NCBI RefSeq assembly: GCF_040549525.1
Contig: NZ_JBEPTM010000005.1
Coordinates: 1-64,000 of the forward strand
DNA from: Lacisediminihabitans sp040549525
Lineage (GTDB): Bacteria; Actinomycetota; Actinomycetes; Actinomycetales; Microbacteriaceae
DNA: 64,000 bases
Direction: 5' to 3'
Made by a program: the position numbers and the translations under genes
Notes under the pieces: generated by a model
Told to the model about the DNA's origin: nothing
The model's input: the letters and a program-made list of their open reading frames with translations, nothing else
The model's database searches: none
In this document: positions 51,048 through 60,727 of the stretch, in pieces
Numbering within the stretch: the stretch's first letter is position 1
How the letters are laid out: the number at the start of each line of letters is the position of its first letter

Positions 51048-52393
51048 CCGAGACCATCCTGGTGAGAGCGGCGACTCTCGTGGACGGCACGAGCACCGAC
51101 ATCCTGGTTCGCGACGGACACATCGCCGAGCTCGGCCGCGCGATCTTCGCCTCCGCGGATCGTCTCATCGACGGAGCCGGCCTGATCGCGCTCCCCGGCC
51201 TCGTCGACCTGCACACCCACTTGCGCGAGCCCGGGTTCGAGCAGAGCGAGACCGTGCTGAGCGGCTCCCGCGCCGCCGCGATCGGCGGATTCACGGCAGT
51301 CCACGCGATGGCGAACACCTCACCGGTCGCCGATACCGCCGGTGTCGTCGAGCAGGTGATGTCCCTCGGCGACCGCCACGGCTACGTGACGGTGCGCCCG
51401 ATCGGTGCCGTCACTCGCGGCCTCGAGGGCCAACAGCTCAGCGAGATCGGGGCGATGGCGAACAGCCGCGCTCGCGTGCGGGTGTTCTCCGACGACGGCA
51501 AGTGCGTCTCCGACCCGCTGCTGATGCGGCGCGCGCTCGAATACGTGAAGACCTTCGGGGGAGTGATCGCCCAGCACGCCCAGGAGCCTCGCCTCACCGA
51601 GGGCGCCCAGATGAACGAGGGAACGCTCTCCGGCGAACTGGGCCTGGCCGGCTGGCCGGCCGTGGCCGAGGAAGCGATCATCGCCCGAGACGTACTCCTC
51701 GCCCAGCACGTGGGTGCCCGTCTGCACGTGTGCCACCTGTCCACCGCGGGATCGGTCGAGGTGGTGCGCTGGGCGAAGGCGCGGGGCATCGACGTGACAG
51801 CCGAGGTCACACCGCATCACCTGCTGCTCACCGAACAGCTGGTGGCGAGCTACGACTCGCGCTACAAGGTGAACCCGCCGCTGCGCCGGGACGAGGATGT
51901 GCGCGCCGTGCGCGAGGGGCTCGCCGACGGCACCATCGACATCGTTGCGACCGATCACGCGCCGCACCCGGTCGAGGCGAAGGACTGCGAGTGGGAGGCA
52001 GCCGCCTTCGGGATGGTGGGACTCGAGTCCGCCCTCAGCGTGGTGCAGGCCTCCGTGGTCGACACCGGGCTGCTGGACTGGGCCGATGTCGCCCGCGTGC
52101 TCTCCCGCACGCCGGCCGCGATCGGGCAGCTCGAGGGCTACGAGAGGGGAATCGCCGTCGGCGCCCCGGCATCCTTCACCCTCTACGATCCGAGCGTGAG
52201 CCGGATCTTCGAGACCACGCAGCTCCGGGGCAAGGGGCTCAACTCGCCCTACCTCTCGACGAGCCTTCCCGGACGGGTCGTGACCACGGTTCACCATGGC
52301 TACGCCACAGTGCTCGACGGCGAACTGGTCGAGGCAGAGGCGGTCGCGGCGGCGGCCCGCGCGTTCGACCAGGCGGGAGCCCGCAATGGATAG
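51044..52393 (+). CDS. pyrC: Dihydroorotase
   Basis: The 449-aa amidohydrolase closes carbamoyl aspartate to dihydroorotate. Metal ligands are visible in DLHTHLREPG, in HAQEPRLTEG and in the LHVCHLSTAGS region, with the final aspartate in IVATDHAPHP. VFSDDGKCVSD marks the bridging-ligand region. ATG 51044. The PH-like gene starts 8 nt before its stop. Confidence 0.95.
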   Translation: MTETILVRAATLVDGTSTDILVRDGHIAELGRAIFASADRLIDGAGLIALPGLVDLHTHLREPGFEQSETVLSGSRAAAIGGFTAVHAMANTSPVADTAGVVEQVMSLGDRHGYVTVRPIGAVTRGLEGQQLSEIGAMANSRARVRVFSDDGKCVSDPLLMRRALEYVKTFGGVIAQHAQEPRLTEGAQMNEGTLSGELGLAGWPAVAEEAIIARDVLLAQHVGARLHVCHLSTAGSVEVVRWAKARGIDVTAEVTPHHLLLTEQLVASYDSRYKVNPPLRRDEDVRAVREGLADGTIDIVATDHAPHPVEAKDCEWEAAAFGMVGLESALSVVQASVVDTGLLDWADVARVLSRTPAAIGQLEGYERGIAVGAPASFTLYDPSVSRIFETTQLRGKGLNSPYLSTSLPGRVVTTVHHGYATVLDGELVEAEAVAAAARAFDQAGARNG

Positions 52394-52901
52394 GACGAGC
52401 TCCACGGCCATCGTGATCGCCGTCATCGTGTTGGCACTCGCCGGCATGGTGATCGGGTGGAGAGGACGCCAGAAGCGCCAAGCCCACCTGCCCAGACCGG
52501 ATGCCGTTCCCGCCGATCCCGGAACCGAACTGTTCACCGCCGAGGCGTTCTACGTCGCCACGACCATGGCCGACGACGAACTCAACCGGATCGCCGTGGC
52601 TGGCCTCGGATTCCGCGCGCGTGCCACGGTGACGGTGACCGATTCGGGAATCATCCTCTCCCGCACCGGCGCAGCCGAGACCTTCCTGGCCAAGGCCGCC
52701 CTTCGCGGCATCGACCGCGCCACCTACACGATCGACCGTGTCGTCGAGAAGGGCGGACTCGTGCGACTCGCCTGGACGCTCGGCGCGACACCGGTGGACA
52801 GCTACCTCAGACTCACCGATCCGGCGGATGCCGCCGCGCTCATCGACATCGTCACCCCCCTGCTCCCCACTCCCGTTCCCCTGGAAGGCGACGCCACGTG
52901 A
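52386..52901 (+). CDS. PH-like domain membrane protein of the pyr operon
   Basis: The 171-aa protein has one N-terminal membrane helix (about 7-26) and a cytosolic PH-like beta domain (RARATVTVTDSGIILSR, RATYTIDRVVEKGGLVRLAWTLG). A homologue occupies the same place between pyrC and carA in Mycobacterium tuberculosis (Rv1382). Function is unknown. ATG 52386 overlaps pyrC by 8 nt, and its own end overlaps carA (GTGA), so it is translated with the pathway enzymes. Confidence 0.82.
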   Translation: MDRTSSTAIVIAVIVLALAGMVIGWRGRQKRQAHLPRPDAVPADPGTELFTAEAFYVATTMADDELNRIAVAGLGFRARATVTVTDSGIILSRTGAAETFLAKAALRGIDRATYTIDRVVEKGGLVRLAWTLGATPVDSYLRLTDPADAAALIDIVTPLLPTPVPLEGDAT

Positions 52902-54070
52902 AGCGTTTCGACCCCGCAGTACTCGTTCTCGAAGATGGCACCCGCTACGGCGGGCATGCCTATGGCGCCCACGGCACCACCCTGGGCGAAGCGGTCTTCG
53001 CCACGGGCATGACCGGCTATCAGGAGACGATCACCGATCCCTCCTACGCCGGGCAGATCGTGCTCATGACGGCCCCCCACATCGGCAACACCGGGGTGAA
53101 TGACGAGGATCCGGAATCGCGTCGCATCTGGGTGGCCGGGTTCGCCGTGCGGGACCCCTCCCGCATCGTCTCCAACTACCGCGCCGACGGAAGCCTCGAC
53201 GACCAGCTCGTCTCCGAGGGGATCGTCGGCATCAGCGGAATCGATACCCGCGCCGCGACCCTGCACCTGCGCGACTCCGGAGCCATGCGGTCCGGCATCT
53301 TCTCGGGAGCGGATGCCGCCCTCGATCCCGCCGAGCAGCTGGCGATCGTGCGCGGGGGAGCCGAGATGTCCGGCCTCAACCTCTCCGCCCAGGTCTCGGT
53401 GACCGAGCGGGTCACGATCCCCGCCGAGGGGGAGCGGATCGGGTCCGTCGCGGTGCTCGACCTCGGAGTGAAGAACGCGACTCTGGGATACCTCTCCGCC
53501 CGCGGTCTCGAGGTGCACGTGCTTCCCCAGGACGTGACGATCGACGAGCTCCTCGCCCTCGAACCCAACGCCGTGTTCTATTCCAACGGACCGGGCGACC
53601 CCGCCGCATCCGAGACCCATGTCGCGCTGCTGCGGGCCGTGCTGCGCGAGGGACTGCCGTTCTTCGGCATCTGCTTCGGCAACCAGCTGCTCGGTCGTGC
53701 CCTCGGGCTCGGCACCTACAAGCTGCCCTTCGGTCACCGCGGCATCAACCAACCGGTGGTCGACCGTGCCACTGGAAGGGTGGAGATCACCTCGCACAAT
53801 CACGGATTCGCGGTCGAGGCGCCCCTCGACGGGCCGTTCGAGTCGCCGGCGGGCTTCGGCCGGGTCGAGGTGAGTCACGTCAACCTCAACGACAACGTGG
53901 TGGAGGGGCTCAATGCCCTCGACATCCCCGCGTTCTCGGTGCAGTACCACCCGGAGGCCGCGGCCGGTCCGCACGACGCCAACTACCTCTTCGACCGGTT
54001 CCGCGATCTCGTGGTCGACCACCTGCACGAGACCTCCAGCACCGCCACCGACCAGACGGAGAGCAACTAA
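52898..54070 (+). CDS. carA: Carbamoyl-phosphate synthase small (glutaminase) subunit
   Basis: The 390-aa subunit has the N-terminal VLEDGTRYGGHAYGAHGTTLGEAVFATGMTGYQE region (shown by VFATGMTGYQETITDPSY) and the glutaminase domain with the nucleophile Cys in FFGICFGNQLLG and the HxE pair in VQYHPEAAAGPHD. It supplies ammonia to CarB. GTG 52898 overlaps the upstream stop. Its stop shares a base with the carB ATG (TAATG). Confidence 0.95.
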   Translation: MKRFDPAVLVLEDGTRYGGHAYGAHGTTLGEAVFATGMTGYQETITDPSYAGQIVLMTAPHIGNTGVNDEDPESRRIWVAGFAVRDPSRIVSNYRADGSLDDQLVSEGIVGISGIDTRAATLHLRDSGAMRSGIFSGADAALDPAEQLAIVRGGAEMSGLNLSAQVSVTERVTIPAEGERIGSVAVLDLGVKNATLGYLSARGLEVHVLPQDVTIDELLALEPNAVFYSNGPGDPAASETHVALLRAVLREGLPFFGICFGNQLLGRALGLGTYKLPFGHRGINQPVVDRATGRVEITSHNHGFAVEAPLDGPFESPAGFGRVEVSHVNLNDNVVEGLNALDIPAFSVQYHPEAAAGPHDANYLFDRFRDLVVDHLHETSSTATDQTESN

Positions 54071-57000
54071 TGCCCAAGCGCGACGACATCAATTCGGTGC
54101 TCGTGATCGGTTCCGGCCCGATCGTGATCGGCCAGGCCTGCGAGTTCGACTACTCCGGCACGCAGGCCTGCCGCGTGCTGCGCGAGGAGGGGGTGCGGGT
54201 CATCCTGATCAACTCCAACCCCGCCACGATCATGACCGATCCCGACTTCGCCGATGCGACCTACGTTGAGCCCATCACCTGGCAGGTCATCGAGACGATC
54301 ATCGCCAAGGAGCGTCCGGATGCGATACTGCCGACCCTGGGCGGCCAGACCGCGCTCAATGCGGCCATCGACCTGCACCATCACGGCATCCTCGAGAAAT
54401 ACGACGTCGAGTTGATCGGCGCGAACTTCGAGGCCATCAACAAGGGCGAGGACCGCCAGATCTTCAAGCAGCTGGTGCTGGAGTGCGGTGCCGACGTCGC
54501 GCGCTCGCACATCGCGCACACGGTCGACGAGGCCATCGAGTTCGCGAAGGACCTCGGCTACCCGCTCGTCGTTCGGCCGTCCTTCACGATGGGCGGCCTC
54601 GGCTCCGGCTTCGCCTACACAGAGGCCGAACTCGTGCGCATCGTCGGCGACGGCCTGCACCAGAGCCCGACGACCGAGGTGCTGCTCGAGGAGTCGATCC
54701 TCGGCTGGAAGGAATACGAGCTCGAACTGATGCGGGACACCGCCGACAACACGGTGGTGGTCTGTTCTATCGAGAACGTCGACCCGGTCGGCGTGCACAC
54801 CGGCGACTCGATCACTGTGGCTCCGGCTCTCACCCTCACCGACCGCGAGTACCAGAACATGCGAGACATCGGCATCGACATCATCCGGGCCGTCGGCGTC
54901 GACACGGGTGGCTGCAACATCCAGTTCGCCATCGACCCGGCCAACGGGCGAGTCATCGTGATCGAGATGAACCCCCGGGTCTCCCGTTCGAGTGCGCTCG
55001 CCTCGAAGGCCACCGGATTCCCGATCGCGAAGATCGCGGCAAAGCTCGCCATCGGCTACCGCCTCGACGAGATCCCCAACGACATCACGAAGGTGACCCC
55101 CGCCTCCTTCGAGCCGACCCTCGACTACGTGGTCGTCAAGGTGCCGCGGTTCGCGTTCGAGAAGTTCCCGGCCGCGGATGCGACTCTCACCACCACCATG
55201 AAGTCCGTCGGTGAAGCCATGGCCATCGGGCGCAACTATTCCACAGCGTTGCAGAAGGCCCTCCGCTCGCTCGAGAAGCGCGGGAGCAGCTTCCACTGGG
55301 ACGGCGAGCCCGGCGACAAGGGTGCCCTCCTGGCGATCGCGGCAGTGCCGACCGACGGTCGGATCGTCACGGTTCAGCAGGCTCTGCGGGCCGGAGCGAC
55401 GATCGAGGAGGTCTTCGAATCTACCAAGATCGACCCCTGGTTCATCGACCAGATCGTGCTCATCAACGAGGTCGCCGATGAGATCGGCTCTTTGCGCGCA
55501 CTGGATGCGAGCCTCTTTCGCCTCGCGAAGGACCACGGTTTCAGCGACATCCAGATCGCGGCCCTCCGCGGCATGACCGAGGACGAGGTGCGCACCATCC
55601 GCCACGCCTTCGGGGTCCGCCCCGTCTTCAAGACTGTGGACACCTGCGCCGGCGAATTCCCGGCCCTCACCCCGTACCACTACTCGAGCTATGACCAGGA
55701 GACGGAGGTTCGGCCGAGCGGACGCCGCAAGGTCGTCATCCTCGGATCGGGCCCCAACCGAATCGGCCAGGGCGTCGAGTTCGACTACTCCTGCGTGCAC
55801 GCCTCTTTCGCGCTGTCGGATGCCGGCTACGAGACGATCATGATCAACTGCAACCCGGAGACGGTCTCGACCGACTACGACACCAGCGACCGGCTCTACT
55901 TCGAGCCGCTCACCCTCGAGGACGTGCTCGAAGTGATTCACGCGGAGAGCCAGAGCGGCGAACTCGTCGGGGTCGTCGTACAGCTCGGCGGGCAGACCGC
56001 ACTCGGCCTCGCCAAGGGCCTCAAGGCCAACGGAGTGACGATCCTCGGAACCACCCCGGAAGCCATCGACCTCGCAGAGGAACGCGGACTGTTCCAGGGC
56101 ATCCTGGATGCCGCGGGGCTCGTCTCACCCCGGAACGGCACGGCCTACGACTACCGCGGCGCAGTGGCTGTCGCGGAGGAGATCGGTTATCCGGTGCTCG
56201 TGCGGCCCTCCTACGTGCTCGGCGGTCGCGGCATGGAGATCGTTTACGACAGCCCATCGCTCGCCGACTACTTCGACCGGGTCGCCGGACAGGGCATCGT
56301 CGGCCCGGACCATCCGCTGCTGGTGGACAGGTTCCTCGACGACGCCGTGGAGATCGACATCGATGCCCTCTACGACGGTGAGGAACTCTACGTCGGCGGC
56401 GTGATGGAGCACATCGAGGAGGCGGGTATCCACTCGGGGGACTCGAGTTGCACGCTGCCGCCGGTCACCCTCGGACGCGACCAGATCGAGCGGGTCGTCG
56501 AGGCGACCCATGCCATCGCCCGTGGCATCGGGGTGCGAGGGCTCATCAACGTGCAGTTCGCGATCGGTGCCGGAGTGCTCTACGTGCTCGAGGCGAACCC
56601 GCGCGCCAGCCGCACAGTCCCCTTCGTCGCCAAGGCGCTTGGCCTGCCGATCGCGAAGGCGGCCTCGCTCATCATGGTGGGGCAGAGCATCCGTTCCCTG
56701 GTCGAATCGGGCATGCTTCCCGCGGCCGACGGCTCGGTCGTGCCGATGGACTCCCCCGTGGCGGTGAAGGAGGCCGTGCTGCCGTTCAAGCGGTTCCGCA
56801 CCAAGGAGGGGCTCATCGTCGACTCGGTGCTCGGCCCGGAGATGCGCTCGACCGGCGAGGTGATGGGCATCGACTCCAACTTCCCGAAGGCCTTCGCCAA
56901 GAGTCAGGAGGCCGCCTACGGCGGGCTTCCGACCAGCGGGAGCGTCTTCGTCTCGGTCGCGGATCGAGACAAGCGCGCGATCATCCTGCCCGTGCTGCGA

Positions 57001-57375
57001 CTCCAGCAGCTCGGCTTCACCATTCTGGCGACGATCGGCACGGCGGAGATCCTGGCGCGAAACGGCATCACCGCGGGAGTCGTGCGCAAGTACGACCAGG
57101 GCGATGTGTCGGTCGAGGGGGAGCCCTCGATCGTCGACCTGATCAACCGGTCGCAGGTGGACATCGTGATCAACACCCCCAGCGGTCGGAGTGCCCGGGT
57201 GGACGGCTACGAGATTCGCGCGGCCGCCGTTGCGGCAGATCTTCCGCTCTTCACCACGATCGCCCAACTCGGCGCGGCGGTCGCGTCGATCGAGTCGATC
57301 CGCGACGGATTCGACGTCAAGTCCCTCCAGGACTATGCGAGCGAACGGGCAGAGCGGCTGGCCGCCCTTGTCTGA
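54070..57375 (+). CDS. carB: Carbamoyl-phosphate synthase large subunit
   Basis: The 1101-aa protein has two homologous ATP-grasp halves, each opened by a nucleotide-binding stretch (SVLVIGSGPIVIGQACEFDYSG in part, and VVILGSGPNRIGQGVEFDYS), and a C-terminal MGS-like allosteric domain containing IAQLGAAVASIESI. It makes carbamoyl phosphate for pyrimidines and arginine. Length is normal for actinobacteria. Confidence 0.97.
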   Translation: MPKRDDINSVLVIGSGPIVIGQACEFDYSGTQACRVLREEGVRVILINSNPATIMTDPDFADATYVEPITWQVIETIIAKERPDAILPTLGGQTALNAAIDLHHHGILEKYDVELIGANFEAINKGEDRQIFKQLVLECGADVARSHIAHTVDEAIEFAKDLGYPLVVRPSFTMGGLGSGFAYTEAELVRIVGDGLHQSPTTEVLLEESILGWKEYELELMRDTADNTVVVCSIENVDPVGVHTGDSITVAPALTLTDREYQNMRDIGIDIIRAVGVDTGGCNIQFAIDPANGRVIVIEMNPRVSRSSALASKATGFPIAKIAAKLAIGYRLDEIPNDITKVTPASFEPTLDYVVVKVPRFAFEKFPAADATLTTTMKSVGEAMAIGRNYSTALQKALRSLEKRGSSFHWDGEPGDKGALLAIAAVPTDGRIVTVQQALRAGATIEEVFESTKIDPWFIDQIVLINEVADEIGSLRALDASLFRLAKDHGFSDIQIAALRGMTEDEVRTIRHAFGVRPVFKTVDTCAGEFPALTPYHYSSYDQETEVRPSGRRKVVILGSGPNRIGQGVEFDYSCVHASFALSDAGYETIMINCNPETVSTDYDTSDRLYFEPLTLEDVLEVIHAESQSGELVGVVVQLGGQTALGLAKGLKANGVTILGTTPEAIDLAEERGLFQGILDAAGLVSPRNGTAYDYRGAVAVAEEIGYPVLVRPSYVLGGRGMEIVYDSPSLADYFDRVAGQGIVGPDHPLLVDRFLDDAVEIDIDALYDGEELYVGGVMEHIEEAGIHSGDSSCTLPPVTLGRDQIERVVEATHAIARGIGVRGLINVQFAIGAGVLYVLEANPRASRTVPFVAKALGLPIAKAASLIMVGQSIRSLVESGMLPAADGSVVPMDSPVAVKEAVLPFKRFRTKEGLIVDSVLGPEMRSTGEVMGIDSNFPKAFAKSQEAAYGGLPTSGSVFVSVADRDKRAIILPVLRLQQLGFTILATIGTAEILARNGITAGVVRKYDQGDVSVEGEPSIVDLINRSQVDIVINTPSGRSARVDGYEIRAAAVAADLPLFTTIAQLGAAVASIESIRDGFDVKSLQDYASERAERLAALV

Positions 57376-58270
57376 CCTGCCGGCAGCGTCCTTCGGCGAC
57401 CGGCTGGTCGACGCCTTCGATCGCTACGGACAGCTGTGCGTGGGGATCGATCCGCATCCGTACCTGCTGGAACGGTGGGGGCTCGGGGACGACGCCGCCG
57501 GCCTCCGCCGATTCGGACTGCGGGTGGTCGAGGCCGCCGCCGGCACCGCTGGCATCGTCAAGCCTCAGGTCGCGTTCTTCGAGAGGCACGGGTCGGCGGG
57601 ATTCGCGGCACTTGAAAGCATCCTCCACGCTGCCCGCGAGGCCGGCCTCCTGGTGATAGCGGATGCGAAACGCGGCGATCTCGGCACCAGCGTCGAGGCC
57701 TACGGCCAGGCCTGGTTCTCGGAGGGAAGCCCACTCGAGGTGGATGCGCTCACCCTGACCGCCTACATGGGGCTCGGCTCGATCGAGGCCCCGATGGCCC
57801 TCGCGGTGAAGCGTGGAAAGGGAGTGTTCGTGCTCGCGGCGACCTCCAATTCCGAGGCGTATTCCCTGCAGACCGCCCGGATTTCTTCCGGATCGCATGC
57901 CGGTCAGACGGTCGCGTCGAGTATCGTCACTGGGGTGGGTGAGTGGAATACTTCAGGGGGATCGGGCACGGCCCTGGCTGACGCGCCGCTGCGAGGGGTC
58001 GGTTCGATCGGCCTCGTGCTCGGTGCCACCGTCGACTTCACCGAATTCGAGCTCGACCTCGATGCCATCGCCGCTTCTCCCGCTTCCCCGGTGCTCGCAC
58101 CGGGCTTCGGCCACCAGGGTGCGCGGTTCGGCGATCTCGCCCGGCTGTACGGCCCCGCCGCGCCGGTCACGGTCGTGAGCGCCTCCCGCAGCATCCTCGA
58201 AGCCGGTCCCGATGGCATCGCGGAAGCGATCCGGGTGCAGGCCGCGGAGGTGTTCGAGTGCCGCGCGTAG
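57368..58270 (+). CDS. pyrF: Orotidine 5'-phosphate decarboxylase (type 2)
   Basis: The 300-aa enzyme makes UMP. LCVGIDPHPYLL, KPQVAFFERHG and the catalytic IADAKRGDLGTS motif identify the type 2 family. The TTG at 57368, overlapping carB by 8 nt, is the best start; no nearby ATG fits. Two pathway steps (pyrD, pyrE) are encoded elsewhere. Confidence 0.93.
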   Translation: MSDLPAASFGDRLVDAFDRYGQLCVGIDPHPYLLERWGLGDDAAGLRRFGLRVVEAAAGTAGIVKPQVAFFERHGSAGFAALESILHAAREAGLLVIADAKRGDLGTSVEAYGQAWFSEGSPLEVDALTLTAYMGLGSIEAPMALAVKRGKGVFVLAATSNSEAYSLQTARISSGSHAGQTVASSIVTGVGEWNTSGGSGTALADAPLRGVGSIGLVLGATVDFTEFELDLDAIAASPASPVLAPGFGHQGARFGDLARLYGPAAPVTVVSASRSILEAGPDGIAEAIRVQAAEVFECRA

Positions 58271-59181
58271 CCCCGCCGGAGGTCGATCGGGTCGCGGCGG
58301 CCCACGCCGCCGTCGCCGCGCGCCGCGCCAGGGCATCCGTCAAGCTCGCCGTCCACGACCGAGAGCGCAGCGCCGTGGATGTCGTCGAGGCCGCCTGGAC
58401 GGACCCCTCGGCCACCGCCGAGGCGAGCCTCCGCGTGCGTGAACTGCTCACCAGCATCCCGACTCTCGGCCCGACCCGCGCCGCGAAGGCGATGGACCAG
58501 CTCGGCATCGCCGAGTCCAAGCGGGTCGGTGGTCTCGGAGTGCGCCAGCGCCGCAAACTCGTGGAATGGCTGGCCCATCGCGAGCACCGGGACAGCCCGG
58601 ATCTCGCTCGTCTCGTGGTTCTCGCCGGACCGACCGCCGTGGGCAAGGGCACCGTCTCCACCTATATCAGGGAGAACTACCCCGAGGTGCACCTCTCGGT
58701 CTCCGCGACCACCCGCGCGCCGCGCGCCGGCGAGGTGCACGGCGTCAACTACTACTTCGTGAGCGATTCCGACTTCGACCGGCTCATCGAGACGGGCCAG
58801 ATGCTCGAGACGGCGACAGTGCACAACGCCTTCCGATACGGAACGCCCCGTGCGCCCATCGACGAAGCCCTCGCGGCGGGAAAGAGCGTGCTGCTCGAGA
58901 TCGACCTGCAGGGCGCGCGGTCAGTTCGAGAGGTCATGCCGGAGGCGGTGCTCGTCTTCCTCCTGCCTCCCACCTGGGATGAACTCGTGCGCCGCCTCAT
59001 CGGTCGGGGCACCGAGGACTCGGCGGAACAGCAGCGGCGACTCGAGACCGCGAAGGTGGAATTGGCCGCCCAGGACGAGTTCGATCACCGCGTCGTCAAC
59101 TCCGAAGTGAGCGCCGCCGCCCGCGAAGTCGTAGACTTGATGGCAATCCCCAAAAACAACAGGAGTTTTACGCATGGTTGA
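58258..59181 (+). CDS. gmk: mIHF-guanylate kinase fusion protein
   Basis: The 307-aa protein joins two modules. Residues 1-107 match actinobacterial integration host factor (mIHF): ARRARASVKLAVHD, VRELLTSIPTLGPTRAAKAM, and GLGVRQRRKLVEWL. Residues about 118-300 are guanylate kinase: P-loop AGPTAVGKGT (123-132), SVSATTRAPRAGEVHGVNYYF, LLEIDLQGARSV. In Mycobacterium tuberculosis the two are separate neighbours (Rv1388, Rv1389). GTG 58258 overlaps pyrF by 13 nt. GMP phosphorylation is secure; DNA binding by the N-terminal part is inference. Confidence 0.92.
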   Translation: MPRVAPPEVDRVAAAHAAVAARRARASVKLAVHDRERSAVDVVEAAWTDPSATAEASLRVRELLTSIPTLGPTRAAKAMDQLGIAESKRVGGLGVRQRRKLVEWLAHREHRDSPDLARLVVLAGPTAVGKGTVSTYIRENYPEVHLSVSATTRAPRAGEVHGVNYYFVSDSDFDRLIETGQMLETATVHNAFRYGTPRAPIDEALAAGKSVLLEIDLQGARSVREVMPEAVLVFLLPPTWDELVRRLIGRGTEDSAEQQRRLETAKVELAAQDEFDHRVVNSEVSAAAREVVDLMAIPKNNRSFTHG

Positions 59182-59440
59182 ACGCGCCAAAGGCATCATC
59201 GATCCGCCCATCGACGAACTGCTGTCGAAGGTCGACTCGAAGTATGCACTGGTGATCTTCGCTTCCAAGCGTGCTCGCCAGATCAACGACTACTACGCGG
59301 ACCTTCACGAAGGCAGCCTCTTCGACAACGTCGGACCGCTGGTCGACTCCACCATCGACGACAAGCCGCTCTCCGTCGCGATGCACGAGATCAACGAGGA
59401 CAAGCTCGTCGTCAAGGCCCTCGCCGAGCCCGTCGAGTAA
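59174..59440 (+). CDS. rpoZ: DNA-directed RNA polymerase omega subunit
   Basis: The 88-aa subunit aids RNA polymerase assembly. IDPPIDELLSKVDSKYALVIFASKRARQIN (shown by LLSKVDSKYALVIFASKRAR) and the KPLSVAMHEI motif are typical. ATG 59174 overlaps gmk by 8 nt, with AGGAG upstream inside gmk. It is usually found between gmk and coaBC. Confidence 0.94.
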   Translation: MVERAKGIIDPPIDELLSKVDSKYALVIFASKRARQINDYYADLHEGSLFDNVGPLVDSTIDDKPLSVAMHEINEDKLVVKALAEPVE

Positions 59441-59482
59441 CTTCCGGAGTCTGGTGCTCGAACCCGTCGGAGGGGTGGCCAG

Positions 59483-60673
59483 GTGAATATCGTCGTCGGT
59501 GTCACCGGTGGCATCGCCGCCTACAAAGCGGTGAATGTGATCCGTGGACTGGTGCTGGCGGGTCACGATGTGCACGTCGTCGCGACCGATGCGGCACTGC
59601 GCTTCGTCGGAAAGCCGACACTGGAGGCCATCAGCCGCAACATCGTGCACACCGACCTCTACGAGGGTGTGGCCGAGGTTCGGCACGTGGCGATCGGACA
59701 GGCCGCCGACCTCATCGTGATCGCTCCGGCGACCGCCAACAGCATCGCGAAACTCGCCGCGGGGCTCGCCGACGACCTGCTCGGTAACACGGTGCTCGCC
59801 AGTCGCGCGCCCGTGGTCATCGCTCCGGCGATGCACACCGAGATGTGGCAGCATCCGGCTACCGTGCACAACATCGACGTGCTCCGCTCTCGGGGCGTCA
59901 CCGTCGTCGGTCCCGCCGTCGGGCAACTCACCGGCGCCGACTCCGGGCCCGGTCGTCTCGAGGAGCCCGACGAGATCGTGCGGGCGGCCCTCGCCGTGCT
60001 GGAACCGAAGGATCTGGTGGGCCGACGCATCCTCGTCTCCGCGGGAGGAACCCGGGAGGCGCTCGACCCGGTGCGCTACCTCGGTAACCGGTCGAGCGGC
60101 AAGCAGGGACTCGCCCTCGCCCGCGCCGCGGTTGCGCGCGGGGCGGAAGTGACTCTCATCGGAGCGAACCTCGAGGTGCAGACGCCCGCGTCCATGCGCG
60201 TCTTGCACGTCGGTTCGACGCTGGAACTCGCGGCCGCGATGCGGGATGCCGCCCCGGAGGCCGATGTGGTGATCATGGCCGCGGCGGTGGCGGACTATCG
60301 TCCCGAATCCGTGGCCGAGGCGAAGATCAAGAAAGAGACCACCGGTGACCGGCTCACGCTCGAACTGGTGAAGAATCCCGACATCCTCGCGGGGCTCGGC
60401 GAGAGCCGGGGTCCCGGCCAGATCATCGTGGGTTTCGCGGCAGAGACGGAGCAGGATCGGGATGCCCTGCTCGCCCTCGGTCGGGCGAAGATCGTGAGGA
60501 AGGGCAGCGACCTTCTCGTCCTCAACCGGGTCGGCTGGACTGAGGGTTTCGGCACAGAAGGCAATACCGTCGTCGTTCTCGACAGGCTCGGAGATATAGT
60601 GATGGAGGCCTCCGGGAGCAAGCAGACGGTGGCCGATCGCATCCTCGATGCCGTCGTCGCGCGCTTCGCCTGA
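59483..60673 (+). CDS. coaBC: Bifunctional phosphopantothenoylcysteine decarboxylase/synthetase
   Basis: The 396-aa enzyme makes phosphopantetheine for coenzyme A. The CoaC half has VTGGIAAYKAVNVIR, catalytic His68 in VRHVAIGQAADL and PAMHTEMW. The CoaB half has GNRSSGKQGLALARA and the AAAVADYRPESVAEAKIKK motif. GTG 59483 lies 42 nt after rpoZ. Confidence 0.95.
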   Translation: MNIVVGVTGGIAAYKAVNVIRGLVLAGHDVHVVATDAALRFVGKPTLEAISRNIVHTDLYEGVAEVRHVAIGQAADLIVIAPATANSIAKLAAGLADDLLGNTVLASRAPVVIAPAMHTEMWQHPATVHNIDVLRSRGVTVVGPAVGQLTGADSGPGRLEEPDEIVRAALAVLEPKDLVGRRILVSAGGTREALDPVRYLGNRSSGKQGLALARAAVARGAEVTLIGANLEVQTPASMRVLHVGSTLELAAAMRDAAPEADVVIMAAAVADYRPESVAEAKIKKETTGDRLTLELVKNPDILAGLGESRGPGQIIVGFAAETEQDRDALLALGRAKIVRKGSDLLVLNRVGWTEGFGTEGNTVVVLDRLGDIVMEASGSKQTVADRILDAVVARFA

Positions 60674-60727
60674 TCTCGGCCCGAGGCCGTCACTCGCCCC
60701 CCGAACGACCTCCACGCTGGGAACACC

